This document shows positions 1-9,380 of a stretch of 64,000 nucleotides of DNA, piece by piece (within the stretch, counting starts at the first letter, position 1; each line of letters starts with the position of its first letter). The notes below the pieces were generated by a model. That model was given only the letters and a program-made list of their open reading frames with translations. It was not told where the DNA came from and ran no database searches. Location of the stretch: positions 1,240,001 to 1,304,000 of the forward strand of contig NZ_CP042325.1 in NCBI RefSeq assembly GCF_007904105.1, written 5' to 3'. This stretch comes from Corynebacterium sp. sy039. GTDB taxonomy: Bacteria > Actinomycetota > Actinomycetes > Mycobacteriales > Mycobacteriaceae. The translations under genes and the position numbers were made by a program.

Positions 1-349
1 TCTCGACGACGAGAAACCCAACCGGTAAGAGTAACCTCTTGACCAGCTATGTCTTTTCTAAGATCACCTGCATAATGTGTCCGAAGCACCTACATCAATT
101 CCTTCCGAGACGTATTAAGACGTATTAGACGTATTAACTGACTTATCAACTTATCTGATTTTCATCTACCGCTTTGTTGTCGTGTAGCTCTTCATAAAAC
201 TATACCCAAATAAGTTATCTTTGATCTTTTCATACAGCAAAACTCGTCTTTCACTTGGCTTACTTTTCTATTGTCACTGTGGCCCTGTGCACTCGACTGC
301 AGCTCTCCATCTCTTTTGTCTTCAGGAAAATTATGCAAAAATTAACATT
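1..349. other. Intergenic region with possible tail of an upstream gene
   Basis: Bases 2-28 can be read on the plus strand as a short open tail ending LDDEKPNR-stop, which may be the C-terminus of a gene starting before the window; I cannot identify it. The rest has no convincing gene. It contains three direct copies of GACGTATTA between about 109 and 136 and AT-rich sequence that probably holds the promoter of the metallopeptidase. The open frame continues upstream from 350 to 221, but that stretch does not look like part of the protein family. Confidence 0.4.
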
Positions 350-1228
350 ATGACTTTTCGTGGCGATATTGAGAAATCAGAAAATCTGGCACGTTCAGGC
401 GGATCAGGTGGTCGAATTGCTCTTGGCGGAGGTGTAGGAACAGTAGTTCTCGTCGGGCTCTATCTCCTTATGGGAGGTAACCCTAGCGACCTTGGTCAAT
501 TGATTGGTGGGCAAACCGACGGTGGACAAACTCAGCAATCTGCCGGCACACTTGATCACTGTAAAACTGGTGCAGATGCAAATGAAAACACAGATTGCCG
601 TGTTGAGTTTACTGGACTGAGTGTTAATCAAATGTGGGAAGAACAATTGGCTCAGCAATCTGGTGTGGAATACACCAAACCTGGTCTTACTATTTTCAGC
701 AACAGCATTGCTACTGGGTGTGGGCAAGCCTCTTCAGCTACAGGACCGTTCTACTGCCCTAGCGACCAAACAGCTTATTTCGACGTTTCTTTCTTTGATG
801 AATTAGGAAAATTTGGCGGCGAAAACACGCCTTTCGCACAAGAATATATCGTTGCGCATGAGTTTGGACATCACGTACAAAATCTAGAAGGCACCCTTGG
901 GCTATCTGATTACAACAATCCAGGTCAAGACTCTAATGCCGTAAAAATTGAACTCCAAGCAGATTGCTATGGCGGTGTATGGGCTCATTATGCAGATAAA
1001 GGAGAAAAAGCCTTTTTGGAGCCCATTACTGATGATCAAGTAAAAGATGCGATTAATGCTGCCCGAGCTGTTGGTGATGATAATATCCAGAAGCGTTCAG
1101 GAACAGAGATCAATCCTGAATCTTTTACTCACGGTTCTTCTGAACAGCGTCAAGAAGCATTTTTAGCTGGTTATAAGAGCGGAAAAATGAGCAGCTGTGA
1201 CACCCTTGGACGCGGTGGCTACAAATAA
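350..1228 (+). CDS. Neutral zinc metallopeptidase, YpfJ family, membrane-anchored
   Basis: Predicted protease of the COG2321/YpfJ family. The zinc-binding motif HEFGH is at residues 170-174 of the 292-residue product, counted from the ATG at 350. A single hydrophobic segment at about residues 23-42 should anchor it with the catalytic part outside. The domain ends with a Gly-rich tail. The frame is open from 221, but the extra 43 residues (Cys/His-rich, unlike a signal) look spurious; MTFRGDIEKSENLARSGG is a typical family start. No good ribosome-binding site precedes 350, so a leaderless or slightly different start is possible. The substrate is unknown. A hairpin follows the gene. Confidence 0.85.
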   Translation: MTFRGDIEKSENLARSGGSGGRIALGGGVGTVVLVGLYLLMGGNPSDLGQLIGGQTDGGQTQQSAGTLDHCKTGADANENTDCRVEFTGLSVNQMWEEQLAQQSGVEYTKPGLTIFSNSIATGCGQASSATGPFYCPSDQTAYFDVSFFDELGKFGGENTPFAQEYIVAHEFGHHVQNLEGTLGLSDYNNPGQDSNAVKIELQADCYGGVWAHYADKGEKAFLEPITDDQVKDAINAARAVGDDNIQKRSGTEINPESFTHGSSEQRQEAFLAGYKSGKMSSCDTLGRGGYK

Positions 1229-1269
1229 TCTTCGTTTTCTTTATCTTGTATAGTCGTTAAAGCCTAGAA

Positions 1270-1306
1270 AAAGCCTTGGATATCACGCAGATATCTCAAG
1301 GCTTTT
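1270..1306. terminator. Hairpin between convergent genes
   Basis: AAAGCCTTGGATATC and GATATCTCAAGGCTTTT can pair with one bulged base around a short loop, ending in a T-run on the plus strand. It lies between the convergent metallopeptidase and YhgE-like genes and may stop transcription from both sides. Confidence 0.75.
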
Positions 1307-1330
1307 GTTATGTATGCTCACGAACAATAA

Positions 1331-3346
1331 TTAGACAGCAACTTCTGGGTGCAGATCTTTTATCTTCATCTGCCGCTCACGCAACGCAGATAAAGTCGTG
1401 ACGCTAAAGCAAATAATCCAGATAAGCACCAGTGCTCCTAGAGCTTGTACTACACGCGAATCATCTATTCCATCGACGCCATTGATAGCATGGCGCAAAA
1501 GATTAACGCCATAGGTCATGGGGTCATAGGTATGGAACCAACGCAAAGGTGCTGGTTGCGTCTCTGGTGGATACAATCCACCAGAGGAAACAACTTGTAG
1601 CGTCATAAACCCAATGCACAGCACTCGCCCTACAGTGGCTCCAAAAATAGAGTTCAATGCTTGAGCTAGTGCCATAAAGGTCAGCGATATCGCGCACATC
1701 GCTAGCCATAAAGCCCATTCATGAGCAGCATGTAGGCCAATGAAAAACCGTTGTACTAAAAATACGACTGTTGCCTGTGCTAATCCTAGGATCGCCGCCG
1801 GCAGATAACTTGCCAAGGCGACTCGAATGGGTGTGATACACGACTCGATAGCGCGGCGTTGGAGTGGTCGCACAATCATAAAACACACTGTGCCTCCCAC
1901 AAACAAACCAATGCAAATAAACATTGGTGCCAGTCCCTCACCAAAAAGCGATAAACTATCTCCTGGCATATGCTTTCCGACGGGAGTCGTAACATTAAGC
2001 GCTGCAGCTCCCAACCTATCGGCAGAAAACGTGGGGATTTTATCCGCATTTTCATTCAATTTCAGTGCTAGCTCAGCGGATCCTTCATCAAGTTGCACCA
2101 GACCACTACTAAGCTGAGAAGCTCCCACTGTAAGTTGTTGAGAACCAGCAAGCAACCGGCTGGTGCCATCTGCCAAAGTATTTGCACCAATGACAAGACG
2201 CTGAGAACCGTCGTTAAGCTCATGTAGACCAGTTGCTAACTGCTGTGCTCCAGTGTTTGCGGCATCCATTCCTTGTCTGAACTTTGATACCGGACTGGTC
2301 AGTTGTTCATTGACCTGCTGAGCACCATCACTAAGTTGATCAAGCTGTGACATAATGGCACCGCTTATACCATTATTGCGTAGTTGGGTAACAAGCCCAT
2401 CAGCTTGATTAGCGAGATCAACTGCCTGAGGTATTCCTGTCGAACGTAGTTGAGCCGATAAATTTACGATCATGCCCAATAGCTGCTCTTGAGTGGTATG
2501 CGCACGATTCGCAATTCCGGTCACCTGATTAACACCTCGGGAAACTTGGTCAGCACCATTTCCTAATGCCTCTGTGGCCTGATTCAGTTGCGCCAAACCA
2601 TCAGCAAGCTGATCTGCACCCGCACTGGCCTTTGCGATATTTTCGCTTAATTCACCTGCGCCAGCAGCAAGAGAATGAGCACCATCATTGGTTTGCGCAA
2701 TGCCTTGTTCCAGTGAACCACTCCCCTGAGCTAATTGCTGACTTCCTTCTCGTGCGGCTCCTGTTCCTTCAGAAAGTTGTGTTGCTCCTGCTCCAGCCGC
2801 ATGTACCCCACCATTAATGGTATTAAACCCAACCAACAGTTGTGTCGCCACCTGGCTACCCAGATTCTCATTGATAGTTGCCAAAACCTGTGCTACTACC
2901 TGGTTACCAAGCATAGTTGCTAAAAAGCCATTGTTATTGTTATATACGGCATTCAGCGTCGCTTGATGTGGTGTTTCAGTGTTTGCACTTACTGCTGCTG
3001 CTGAAAAGTCTGTTGGTAATTCAATCCCAAAATAGTAAGTACCATTATCAATGCCTTTTTTAGCATCATCGGCGTCTACTTCAATGAAATTAACCTTGTC
3101 ATTATTCAATAGAGCAGAAACAATCTGGTCACCAGCGTGAACTTCTCTTCCTGCAACAGTAGTGCCTTCATCTGAATTCACCACTGCCACTGGCATATTG
3201 TTTAATCGTCCCACTGGATCCCAATAGGACCACACGAATAGACCACCAAATAACAAAGGAATAAGAACAATCACTAATGCAGTAAGAGGTGGTAATTTAC
3301 CATGCCCAAAGCGGCGTAGCTCTGACCCAATATGAAACAAACTCAT
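1331..3346 (-). CDS. YhgE/Pip-family membrane protein (ABC-2-like)
   Basis: A 671-residue protein with the YhgE/Pip arrangement: an N-terminal transmembrane segment at about residues 20-42 followed by a conserved start of the outside domain (DPVGRLNNMPVAVVNSDEG), a long extracytoplasmic region with many short G-x-x-x-L/ADG repeats (about 190-430) likely to form an extended helical rod, and about five C-terminal membrane helices (roughly 480-660) resembling ABC-2 permeases. Relatives include the lactococcal phage-infection protein and type VII secretion component EsaA. Its start overlaps the stop of the upstream ATPase-like gene by 4 nt, so the two are translationally coupled. The transported molecule, if any, is unknown. 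Confidence 0.85.
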   Translation of the reverse strand: MSLFHIGSELRRFGHGKLPPLTALVIVLIPLLFGGLFVWSYWDPVGRLNNMPVAVVNSDEGTTVAGREVHAGDQIVSALLNNDKVNFIEVDADDAKKGIDNGTYYFGIELPTDFSAAAVSANTETPHQATLNAVYNNNNGFLATMLGNQVVAQVLATINENLGSQVATQLLVGFNTINGGVHAAGAGATQLSEGTGAAREGSQQLAQGSGSLEQGIAQTNDGAHSLAAGAGELSENIAKASAGADQLADGLAQLNQATEALGNGADQVSRGVNQVTGIANRAHTTQEQLLGMIVNLSAQLRSTGIPQAVDLANQADGLVTQLRNNGISGAIMSQLDQLSDGAQQVNEQLTSPVSKFRQGMDAANTGAQQLATGLHELNDGSQRLVIGANTLADGTSRLLAGSQQLTVGASQLSSGLVQLDEGSAELALKLNENADKIPTFSADRLGAAALNVTTPVGKHMPGDSLSLFGEGLAPMFICIGLFVGGTVCFMIVRPLQRRAIESCITPIRVALASYLPAAILGLAQATVVFLVQRFFIGLHAAHEWALWLAMCAISLTFMALAQALNSIFGATVGRVLCIGFMTLQVVSSGGLYPPETQPAPLRWFHTYDPMTYGVNLLRHAINGVDGIDDSRVVQALGALVLIWIICFSVTTLSALRERQMKIKDLHPEVAV

Positions 3347-4179
3347 TGCTTTGTTACCCCGCTTTTTTGCCGTGACTGTGTAGAAGAAACCACGATAGCC
3401 TGATCATCTTCAATCCGAATACTATGGTCGCAAATGCCAAGTCGATCAGAATTAGAAGAAATCACGGCAACCGGAAGATATGCACTTAAATTGCGCAAAG
3501 ATACTAATAATTCATCTCGTATTTCTTGGCTACGCACCTGATCAATATCGTCAATAAGCACTAATGATGCCCGAGGAGTAGACATTAGCGCTAACACAAC
3601 ACGCAACTTAAATCTTTCTGTCGGGTCTAATTGCCCAATGTTAGTTTTACGTGCACGCTCATCATCAATTTCTAAGCCAATAACATCAGCTGCCTGAGCG
3701 AAACTATCGATCTGACTAATTTTTCTAGGAACAGGTTTATACCAAGAACTACGCCATGCAGCTTGTTCACGTATCACAGATCGCACCGGTATCAGGCGCT
3801 CGAGTCTATCAATCTCTACGACCCCAGCAAGTGCAATACGCTTATGTAGCTTCCTGCTAGCTGTGATCTCTATCGTCTCCTCTGCTCCATCATCTGATGA
3901 AACACTCGCTATGTGGTTTCCACTTAACTGCTGTTCCCACATATCTCCTGATACCTGTGTATCTGTTTCCCGCGCAGACCATAATCGATCGCTGTGGCGA
4001 AACATTATGCTCCCGGATTTTTGTTTCATCCTGCCAGAAATCGTCATAGCAAATACAGTTGCCGACGATTCACGACGCGAATGAATCAAGGTCAGTCCTT
4101 CGACGATGCTGATATCAGGTTTAGCAACCCCATTACTCAAAACTAAATCATGCGTAGATAATATAGTTTTTTGGATCAT
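3343..4179 (-). CDS. Degenerate ABC-ATPase-like protein paired with YhgE
   Basis: A 278-residue protein with the outline of an ABC ATPase but worn motifs. Where Walker A should be there is SRRESSATV (about residues 34-42), with no GxxGxGKS. The signature region reads QLDPTERFKLRVVLAL instead of LSGGQ. A Walker-B-like strand SLVLIDDID is kept at 205-213, and the H-loop position reads SSN. The C-terminal part (from about 160) still aligns with the helical/Walker-B half of ATPases. It probably does not hydrolyse ATP in the usual way and may be a structural partner of the overlapping YhgE protein. Start ATG at 4179 follows an AAGGA-type site; the intergenic region to sdaA (186 nt) holds divergent promoters. 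Confidence 0.7.
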   Translation of the reverse strand: MIQKTILSTHDLVLSNGVAKPDISIVEGLTLIHSRRESSATVFAMTISGRMKQKSGSIMFRHSDRLWSARETDTQVSGDMWEQQLSGNHIASVSSDDGAEETIEITASRKLHKRIALAGVVEIDRLERLIPVRSVIREQAAWRSSWYKPVPRKISQIDSFAQAADVIGLEIDDERARKTNIGQLDPTERFKLRVVLALMSTPRASLVLIDDIDQVRSQEIRDELLVSLRNLSAYLPVAVISSNSDRLGICDHSIRIEDDQAIVVSSTQSRQKSGVTKQ

Positions 4180-4316
4180 TTTCTCAGTTCCTTAATTGTC
4201 CTTTTCCTGCTTTCTTTGACGTTTCCTCGCTAGAAAACAGGTCAAAACAATTTCAATAATTAGTCATACTGAATTCTACACAGCATTACCCAAAGCAAAA
4301 AACAAAGGAAACCCAT

Positions 4317-4322
4317 TAGAAT
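4317..4322 (+). promoter_or_regulatory. Possible -10 element of sdaA
   Basis: TAGAAT lies 44 nt before the sdaA ATG, which is preceded by an AAAGGA ribosome-binding site at about 4348-4353. No clear -35 element is seen. Confidence 0.3.
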
Positions 4323-4365
4323 AGGCTTTTAACTCACCAAAACCTAAGCAAAGGATTGAGTATAT

Positions 4366-5766
4366 ATGTCGATTAGCGCAGTTGATCTTTTTAGTATTGG
4401 CATAGGCCCTTCATCATCACACACAGTAGGTCCTATGCGAGCAGCACTGGCTTTTTCACGCAATAATCCGCATGCACAGCAGGATACTATTCATATCACT
4501 TTGCATGGTTCTCTTGCCGCCACTGGTATCGGACATGGCACCGACCGTGCTGCGATTCTCGGCCTTGCTGGATTCGATCCTACAACTGCTACAGCAACCA
4601 CTGCCCCAGCTTTTGGTAGTCCTATTCCGATATCAGGTAATGTCAGTGGTCCACTAGGAGAATGGAGGTATCACTTACATTTTGATCCTCAAGCTCTCAG
4701 CAGACATCCCAACGCCATCACCTTTTGCGCCTACGACGAGGCCGGAAACATCACAGTAGCTCCAGAAGTCTTCTTCTCCGTAGGCGGAGGTTTTATCCTC
4801 TCTGAACAAGAACTCATTGAACAGGAAAAAGATGTTCTTGGAGCAGGCGTATCGACAACAGGGCGCACTGAACAATTACCCTATCCTTTTCACAATGCGC
4901 AACAGTTGTTAGAACAGTGCACCAAGAATAATGTGAGCATTCCAGACCTTATGCTTGCTAATGAACAAGCGATTCACGGCAGCAAAAGCGTTGTCCTTGA
5001 TCATCTTGATCTTGTATGGGCTACTATGCGTTCTTGTGTCACTGCTGGAATCCAAACAAATGGTGTATTGCCTGGTGGATTATCCGTCGAAAGGCGAGCA
5101 CCGCAAGTGTATAAGTATGTTAATTCCACAGCTGTTGATCGCACTAAAGATGCTTTGTGGGCTATGGAATGGGTCAATCTCTATGCTCTAGCGGTTAATG
5201 AAGAAAATGCGGCAGGTGGGCGTATCGTCACTGCACCAACAAATGGTGCAGCAGGCATTATTCCAGCAGTGCTGCATTATGCTCGAGATTTTCTTGAGGG
5301 CTATGACGCGCAACGCCACCGAGACTTTTTACTTGCTGCGGCAGCAGTTGGCATCATCATTAAAGAAAATGCTTCTATTTCAGGAGCTGAAGTAGGTTGT
5401 CAGGGAGAAGTGGGCTCTGCTTCAGCAATGGCAGCAGCAGGTCTGTGTCAAATTATGGGTGGTACGCCTCAACAAGTAGAACACGCAGCTGAAGTCGCCC
5501 TCGAGCATAATCTTGGTTTGACCTGTGATCCAGTCGGTGGGCTTGTCCAAATTCCATGTATTGAGCGCAATGCCATTGGTGCTGTTAAATCCATCAATGC
5601 CGCTCGGATGTCGCAATTGAGCACTGGACAACACCGCGTGAGTCTTGACCATGTAGTCAAAACTATGGCAGATACCGGACGCGATATGCTCACCAAGTAT
5701 AAGGAGACATCCGCCGGTGGTTTAGCAATTAACCTCGGATTGCCGGTTAACCTTACAGAATGCTAG
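4366..5766 (+). CDS. sdaA: L-serine dehydratase, single-chain iron-sulfur type
   Basis: Converts L-serine to pyruvate and ammonia in the cytoplasm. The 466-residue chain combines the beta domain (N-terminal, with [14 protein letters not shown] at 14-27) and the alpha domain in one polypeptide. The alpha domain holds the family cysteines expected to bind a 4Fe-4S cluster, in [18 protein letters not shown] and in [16 protein letters not shown]. Length and order match the actinobacterial/E. coli SdaA type. It is a single gene between a divergent ATPase-like gene and convergent hisS. A likely ribosome-binding site AAAGGA precedes ATG. Confidence 0.95.
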   Translation: MSISAVDLFSIGIGPSSSHTVGPMRAALAFSRNNPHAQQDTIHITLHGSLAATGIGHGTDRAAILGLAGFDPTTATATTAPAFGSPIPISGNVSGPLGEWRYHLHFDPQALSRHPNAITFCAYDEAGNITVAPEVFFSVGGGFILSEQELIEQEKDVLGAGVSTTGRTEQLPYPFHNAQQLLEQCTKNNVSIPDLMLANEQAIHGSKSVVLDHLDLVWATMRSCVTAGIQTNGVLPGGLSVERRAPQVYKYVNSTAVDRTKDALWAMEWVNLYALAVNEENAAGGRIVTAPTNGAAGIIPAVLHYARDFLEGYDAQRHRDFLLAAAAVGIIIKENASISGAEVGCQGEVGSASAMAAAGLCQIMGGTPQQVEHAAEVALEHNLGLTCDPVGGLVQIPCIERNAIGAVKSINAARMSQLSTGQHRVSLDHVVKTMADTGRDMLTKYKETSAGGLAINLGLPVNLTEC

Positions 5767-5785
5767 CACGCAACTTGTAGAAAAC

Positions 5786-5817
5786 GAGGTGCTACTGGTG
5801 GTTATTAGCAGCACCTC
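5786..5817. terminator. Hairpin between sdaA and hisS
   Basis: GAGGTGCT and AGCACCTC form an 8-bp stem separated by about 16 nt, between the convergent ends of sdaA and hisS. There is no strong T-run, so termination is plausible but not certain. Confidence 0.5.
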
Positions 5818-5832
5818 TGCAGGATAAAGCTA

Positions 5833-7095
5833 TCAATGCAGGTAAGAGATAAGCTGTTCTGGTGCAATATCTTCTTGAGTCTGTGTGCGAAGATTCTTGA
5901 CTGCTACAACATTGTCTGCGATTTCCCGATCTCCCAGCACCAAAGCATAGTCTGCCCCAGCTTTATCAGCAGCTTTCATTGCGCCTTTAAGCCCACGATC
6001 ACCATAGACCATGTCTGCACAGATACCATGAGCTCGCAATTGCTCAATGAGAATCAGCATTTTCCCTTTTGCTTGCGCGCCCATCGGCACACCAAATACG
6101 CGCACCCGCTGCCCTGTTCCTAAGCGTTTTCCTTCTGCTTCCAACGCCAATAGACAGCGATCAACGCCTAACGCATAACCAATTCCTGATAGATCTTGTC
6201 CACCAAGCTGTGCCATCAAACCATCGTAGCGTCCGCCACCACCAATGCCTGATTGGGCGCCTAATCCATCGTGCACAAACTCAAAGGTAGTTTTGGTGTA
6301 GTAATCGAGTCCACGCACCATACGAGGATTAACTACATAATTGACATCTAAGTCAGTAAGTAATTGTTGCACGGTGTCAAAGTGAATTTTTGTCTCTTCA
6401 CTCAGATAATCAAGCATGAGGGGTGCGTCGGAAAGCATTTCCTTCATTTCCGGACGTTTATCGTCTAGTACACGCAATGGGTTAATTTCTGCTCGACGAC
6501 GTGTTTCTTCATCCAAGGGCAGATCAAAAAGAAAATTTTGCAGCTTTTCGCGGTACTGCGGACGGCAGGTGTTATCGCCAAGACTGGTGATCTCTAGTCG
6601 ATATTCGGATAACCCAATCGCTTTCAGACTTCTATCAGCAAGAGCAATGACCTCAGCATCTAACGTTGGATCATCGACACCAATTGCTTCTATACCTACC
6701 TGTTGGAGTTGGCGATAGCGTCCTGCTTGTGGTCGCTCATATCGGAAAAAAGGACCATAGTAGTGTAGTTTCACTGGTAACTGACCACGATCAAGATTGT
6801 GCTCAATAACAGCGCGCATCACCCCTGCTGTACCTTCTGGTCGCAACGTTACTGAACGCTCGCCTCTGTCCGCAAAAGTGTACATTTCTTTGCTTACGAC
6901 GTCAGTGGATTCTCCAACACCACGTGCAAAAAGTGTAGTGTCCTCGAACACTGGCAGTTCTATGTGTTCATATCCAGCTGTCTGTGCTACACGTGCAAAG
7001 GTCGAGCGAACCTCCGCAAAGTCAACAGATTGCGGCGGAATATAATCAGGCACACCTTTAGGAGCAGCGATTGTTTGTATCTTTTTCTTAGTCAT
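5833..7095 (-). CDS. hisS: Histidyl-tRNA synthetase
   Basis: Charges tRNA-His with histidine. The 420-residue protein has the class II synthetase motifs: the N-terminal KGVPDYIPP opening, motif 2 in the [15 protein letters not shown] region, the histidine-specific loop [11 protein letters not shown], and motif 3 [11 protein letters not shown] followed by GIDxx-like [13 protein letters not shown]. The C-terminal part is the anticodon-binding domain. It lies 79 nt downstream of a metallo-hydrolase gene and probably belongs to the tpx-hydrolase-hisS unit. No T-box or histidine leader peptide was recognised upstream. Confidence 0.96.
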   Translation of the reverse strand: MTKKKIQTIAAPKGVPDYIPPQSVDFAEVRSTFARVAQTAGYEHIELPVFEDTTLFARGVGESTDVVSKEMYTFADRGERSVTLRPEGTAGVMRAVIEHNLDRGQLPVKLHYYGPFFRYERPQAGRYRQLQQVGIEAIGVDDPTLDAEVIALADRSLKAIGLSEYRLEITSLGDNTCRPQYREKLQNFLFDLPLDEETRRRAEINPLRVLDDKRPEMKEMLSDAPLMLDYLSEETKIHFDTVQQLLTDLDVNYVVNPRMVRGLDYYTKTTFEFVHDGLGAQSGIGGGGRYDGLMAQLGGQDLSGIGYALGVDRCLLALEAEGKRLGTGQRVRVFGVPMGAQAKGKMLILIEQLRAHGICADMVYGDRGLKGAMKAADKAGADYALVLGDREIADNVVAVKNLRTQTQEDIAPEQLISYLH

Positions 7096-7174
7096 ACTCT
7101 CGTTGTTATTCTTTTATAGTTTGTTACTGAAAATAATAATGAAGATAAATTACGCACTACCTGCCACACCTAGG

Positions 7175-7813
7175 TCACGATAGCTCCTGCAGAAAAGGAT
7201 TACTCTTTCTTTCCACTCGCATAGTGGTATGAGCACCATGACCAGGCAAAATAGCAAGATCATCAGGTAGGGAAAGCACAATATCTTTTAATGTCTTTGT
7301 CATCTCTTCCGGGGAAGAAAAAGGCAAATCAGTGCGCCCGACGCTTCCCTCAAACAATACATCTCCGCTGAAAGCAAGTTTTTTGCCTTGAAGGATAACT
7401 GATCCTGGCGAATGCCCAGGACAGTGATGCACCGTGAAGTCCTGACCAGCAATAGCAATCGTGCTACCCGGCTCAAGCCATTGAGGATTATGCACGAGAC
7501 GCATTGATGTGACATCAAAGAGTATCCGTGCCTGCTCATTGAAGCCAATCTGTTCATTGAGCATAAAAGCATCAGCTTTATGGATATAGACGCTGGCACC
7601 ATGATGATGTGCTAGTTCACCAGCATCACGTACATGATCAATATGACCATGCGTGAGAATTATGTTTCCAAGTGCCAGATTATTCTCACTCAGATAATCA
7701 TTGATTGCTGATGCACTATGCATACCTGGATCAATCACATCAGCAATACCGTCCGATACTGCTATATAGCAATTGGTTGCATACGGTCCTGTAGCAAAGT
7801 GCAAGATATTCAT
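7175..7813 (-). CDS. Metallo-beta-lactamase-fold hydrolase, glyoxalase II-like
   Basis: A 212-residue MBL-fold enzyme. The metal-binding motif THGHIDH is at residues 54-60, with further metal ligands in HHCPGHSPGSV, SGDVLFEGSVGRTDLP and the final LPGHG. Such small proteins hydrolyse glutathione- or mycothiol-type thioesters; corynebacteria use mycothiol, so a mycothiol thioester or another thioester may be the substrate, but the sequence does not show which. It is conserved next to hisS in actinobacteria. It follows the thiol peroxidase gene by 14 nt, suggesting co-transcription. Confidence 0.85.
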   Translation of the reverse strand: MNILHFATGPYATNCYIAVSDGIADVIDPGMHSASAINDYLSENNLALGNIILTHGHIDHVRDAGELAHHHGASVYIHKADAFMLNEQIGFNEQARILFDVTSMRLVHNPQWLEPGSTIAIAGQDFTVHHCPGHSPGSVILQGKKLAFSGDVLFEGSVGRTDLPFSSPEEMTKTLKDIVLSLPDDLAILPGHGAHTTMRVERKSNPFLQELS

Positions 7814-7827
7814 TAGCGTTTTATCTT

Positions 7828-8334
7828 CTATTTATCCGCTTGAGCTGCACTCAATGCTGCCTGGTAATCAGGTTCAGTAGTGATTTCCTCAACTAGCTGA
7901 GTATAAACAATTTTTCCTTCGCTATCGGCAACCATAACTGCACGTGCTAATAAGCCTTTGAGTGGGGAACCTTCTAGTTCCAAGCCAAATTTCTGCCCAA
8001 AATCAGAACGGAACGCAGACACTGGAATGACATTATCCAACCCTTCTGCCCCACAAAAACGCGCCTGGGCAAAAGGAAGATCTTTAGAAATGCACAATAC
8101 AACTGTATTTTCTAACGCTGATACTTCTTCATTAAAGCGACGTACCGAAGCAGCACATACACCTGTGTCTACTGAAGGAAAAATGTTGAGAATTATTTTC
8201 TTACCGTTAAAATCAGCTGCGGTTACCTCTTGCAGTTCGGTATTTACCAATGTGAACTCGGGCAAGTCTGCACCTACAGCTGGTAATTCACCACTGGTTG
8301 TAACCGGATTATTCTGAAAATTTGTTGTAGCCAT
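7828..8334 (-). CDS. tpx: Thiol peroxidase, atypical 2-Cys peroxiredoxin
   Basis: Reduces peroxides with thioredoxin as electron donor. From the ATG at 8334 the protein is 168 residues with the peroxidatic Cys60 in the [17 protein letters not shown] block and resolving Cys94 in [11 protein letters not shown], the pair typical of Tpx. An ATG four codons upstream (8346) is also possible; I chose the one giving the usual MATTNFQ-like start, and neither has a clear ribosome-binding site. It heads the tpx-hydrolase-hisS unit and is divergent from the cyclophilin gene. Confidence 0.92.
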   Translation of the reverse strand: MATTNFQNNPVTTSGELPAVGADLPEFTLVNTELQEVTAADFNGKKIILNIFPSVDTGVCAASVRRFNEEVSALENTVVLCISKDLPFAQARFCGAEGLDNVIPVSAFRSDFGQKFGLELEGSPLKGLLARAVMVADSEGKIVYTQLVEEITTEPDYQAALSAAQADK

Positions 8335-8417
8335 AATAGTTAGCATAGCAGCAATAGTCTCATGGCTTGCCTGTGTCTTAGTATCGTTAACTCAATATCC
8401 TCGCTACACTGTTCTAT

Positions 8418-9293
8418 GTGAGCAAACAATCTAATGAACAGCGTCGTAAAGATGCGATCTCTCAACTTGAAAAGCATATTAAAGCAAAAGATCGTTCAGA
8501 AAAAACCAGATCTTTGCTTACACCGCTCATCGCTGCGCTTGTCATTGCTGTTGTTGCAGTAGGCATCATCTATGCGACTACCCGTGATGATAAAAACTCT
8601 GGTGAAACTGAAGCTAAGAGCAGCCAAGCTCAAACAACTGAGACTAAACCAGTATCAGCTCTTGTCGATGATAAGGGAATTCTCAAAACTGCTCGTTCCT
8701 CTGCATTACCTGATACTGTCTCCTGTAACTACCCGGATAATGGCACTGCTGCCAAAGAGGTATCAGCACCTAAAGGCGATAAAGTCTCCACCAAAGGAAC
8801 TGTCAAACTTACCTTTGTCACTAACCAAGGTGATATCCCATTAACCTTGGATCGCTCGGTTTCTCCATGCACAGTTAATGCGATTGAGCACCTAGCAAAA
8901 TCTGGATACTATAACGACACAATTTGCCATCGAGTATCTGATAGTGGCTTCCTACAATGCGGAGATCCAACAGGCACTGGAACTGGTGGACCTGGTTTTA
9001 GTTTTGCAGATGAGTACCCTGTGGATTCTACAGATGACCAAAGCTCTCCAGTGAAGTATCCTCGCGGTAGCATTGCCATGGCGAACTCTGGTCCAAATAC
9101 AAATGGTTCTCAGTTCTTCTTGAACTCCACGGATCACACTTTTGCACCAAGCTATACCTACTTCGGCACCATGGACGAGACAGGAATTAAAACCGTCGAA
9201 AACATCGTTGCTGCAGGTATTGGTAAACAAAGTGCTGATGGCACTGGTGCACCTGCTAAAGAAGTAAGAATCACCAAAGCCACTGTGCAATAA
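8418..9293 (+). CDS. Membrane-anchored cyclophilin-type peptidyl-prolyl isomerase
   Basis: Catalyses cis-trans isomerisation of proline bonds, here outside the membrane. The 291-residue protein begins at GTG 8418 with a charged cytoplasmic N-terminus, one transmembrane segment at about residues 34-53, a linker of some 70 residues, and a cyclophilin domain from about 127 to the end. Cyclophilin signatures include ICHRVSDSGFLQCGD, GPGFSFADEY, GSIAMANSGPNTNGSQFF and the Thr/Tyr-rich loop SYTYFGTM. It sits convergent to rel, as in other corynebacteria and mycobacteria. Likely clients are secreted proteins; this is inference from topology. Confidence 0.92.
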   Translation: MSKQSNEQRRKDAISQLEKHIKAKDRSEKTRSLLTPLIAALVIAVVAVGIIYATTRDDKNSGETEAKSSQAQTTETKPVSALVDDKGILKTARSSALPDTVSCNYPDNGTAAKEVSAPKGDKVSTKGTVKLTFVTNQGDIPLTLDRSVSPCTVNAIEHLAKSGYYNDTICHRVSDSGFLQCGDPTGTGTGGPGFSFADEYPVDSTDDQSSPVKYPRGSIAMANSGPNTNGSQFFLNSTDHTFAPSYTYFGTMDETGIKTVENIVAAGIGKQSADGTGAPAKEVRITKATVQ

Positions 9294-9298
9294 CAGCA

Positions 9299-9361
9299 TA
9301 CGCAACTCGACGCCCACCCAAATGGTATGAAACTTTTGGGTGGGCGTCGCAAGTTGTGCGT
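9299..9361. terminator. Long bidirectional hairpin between cyclophilin gene and rel
   Basis: CGACGCCCACCCAAA (from 9308) pairs with TTTTGGGTGGGCGTCG (to 9349) around about 11 nt. An imperfect outer arm (ACGCAACT / AGTTGTGCGT) extends it. It separates two convergent genes. Confidence 0.85.
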
Positions 9362-9380
9362 GCAGATGTGCAACCCGACG

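Noticed and set aside
1827..2923. Several plus-strand frames of 62 to 96 codons.
   Set aside because: All are inside the YhgE gene on the opposite strand, whose repeats keep other frames open.
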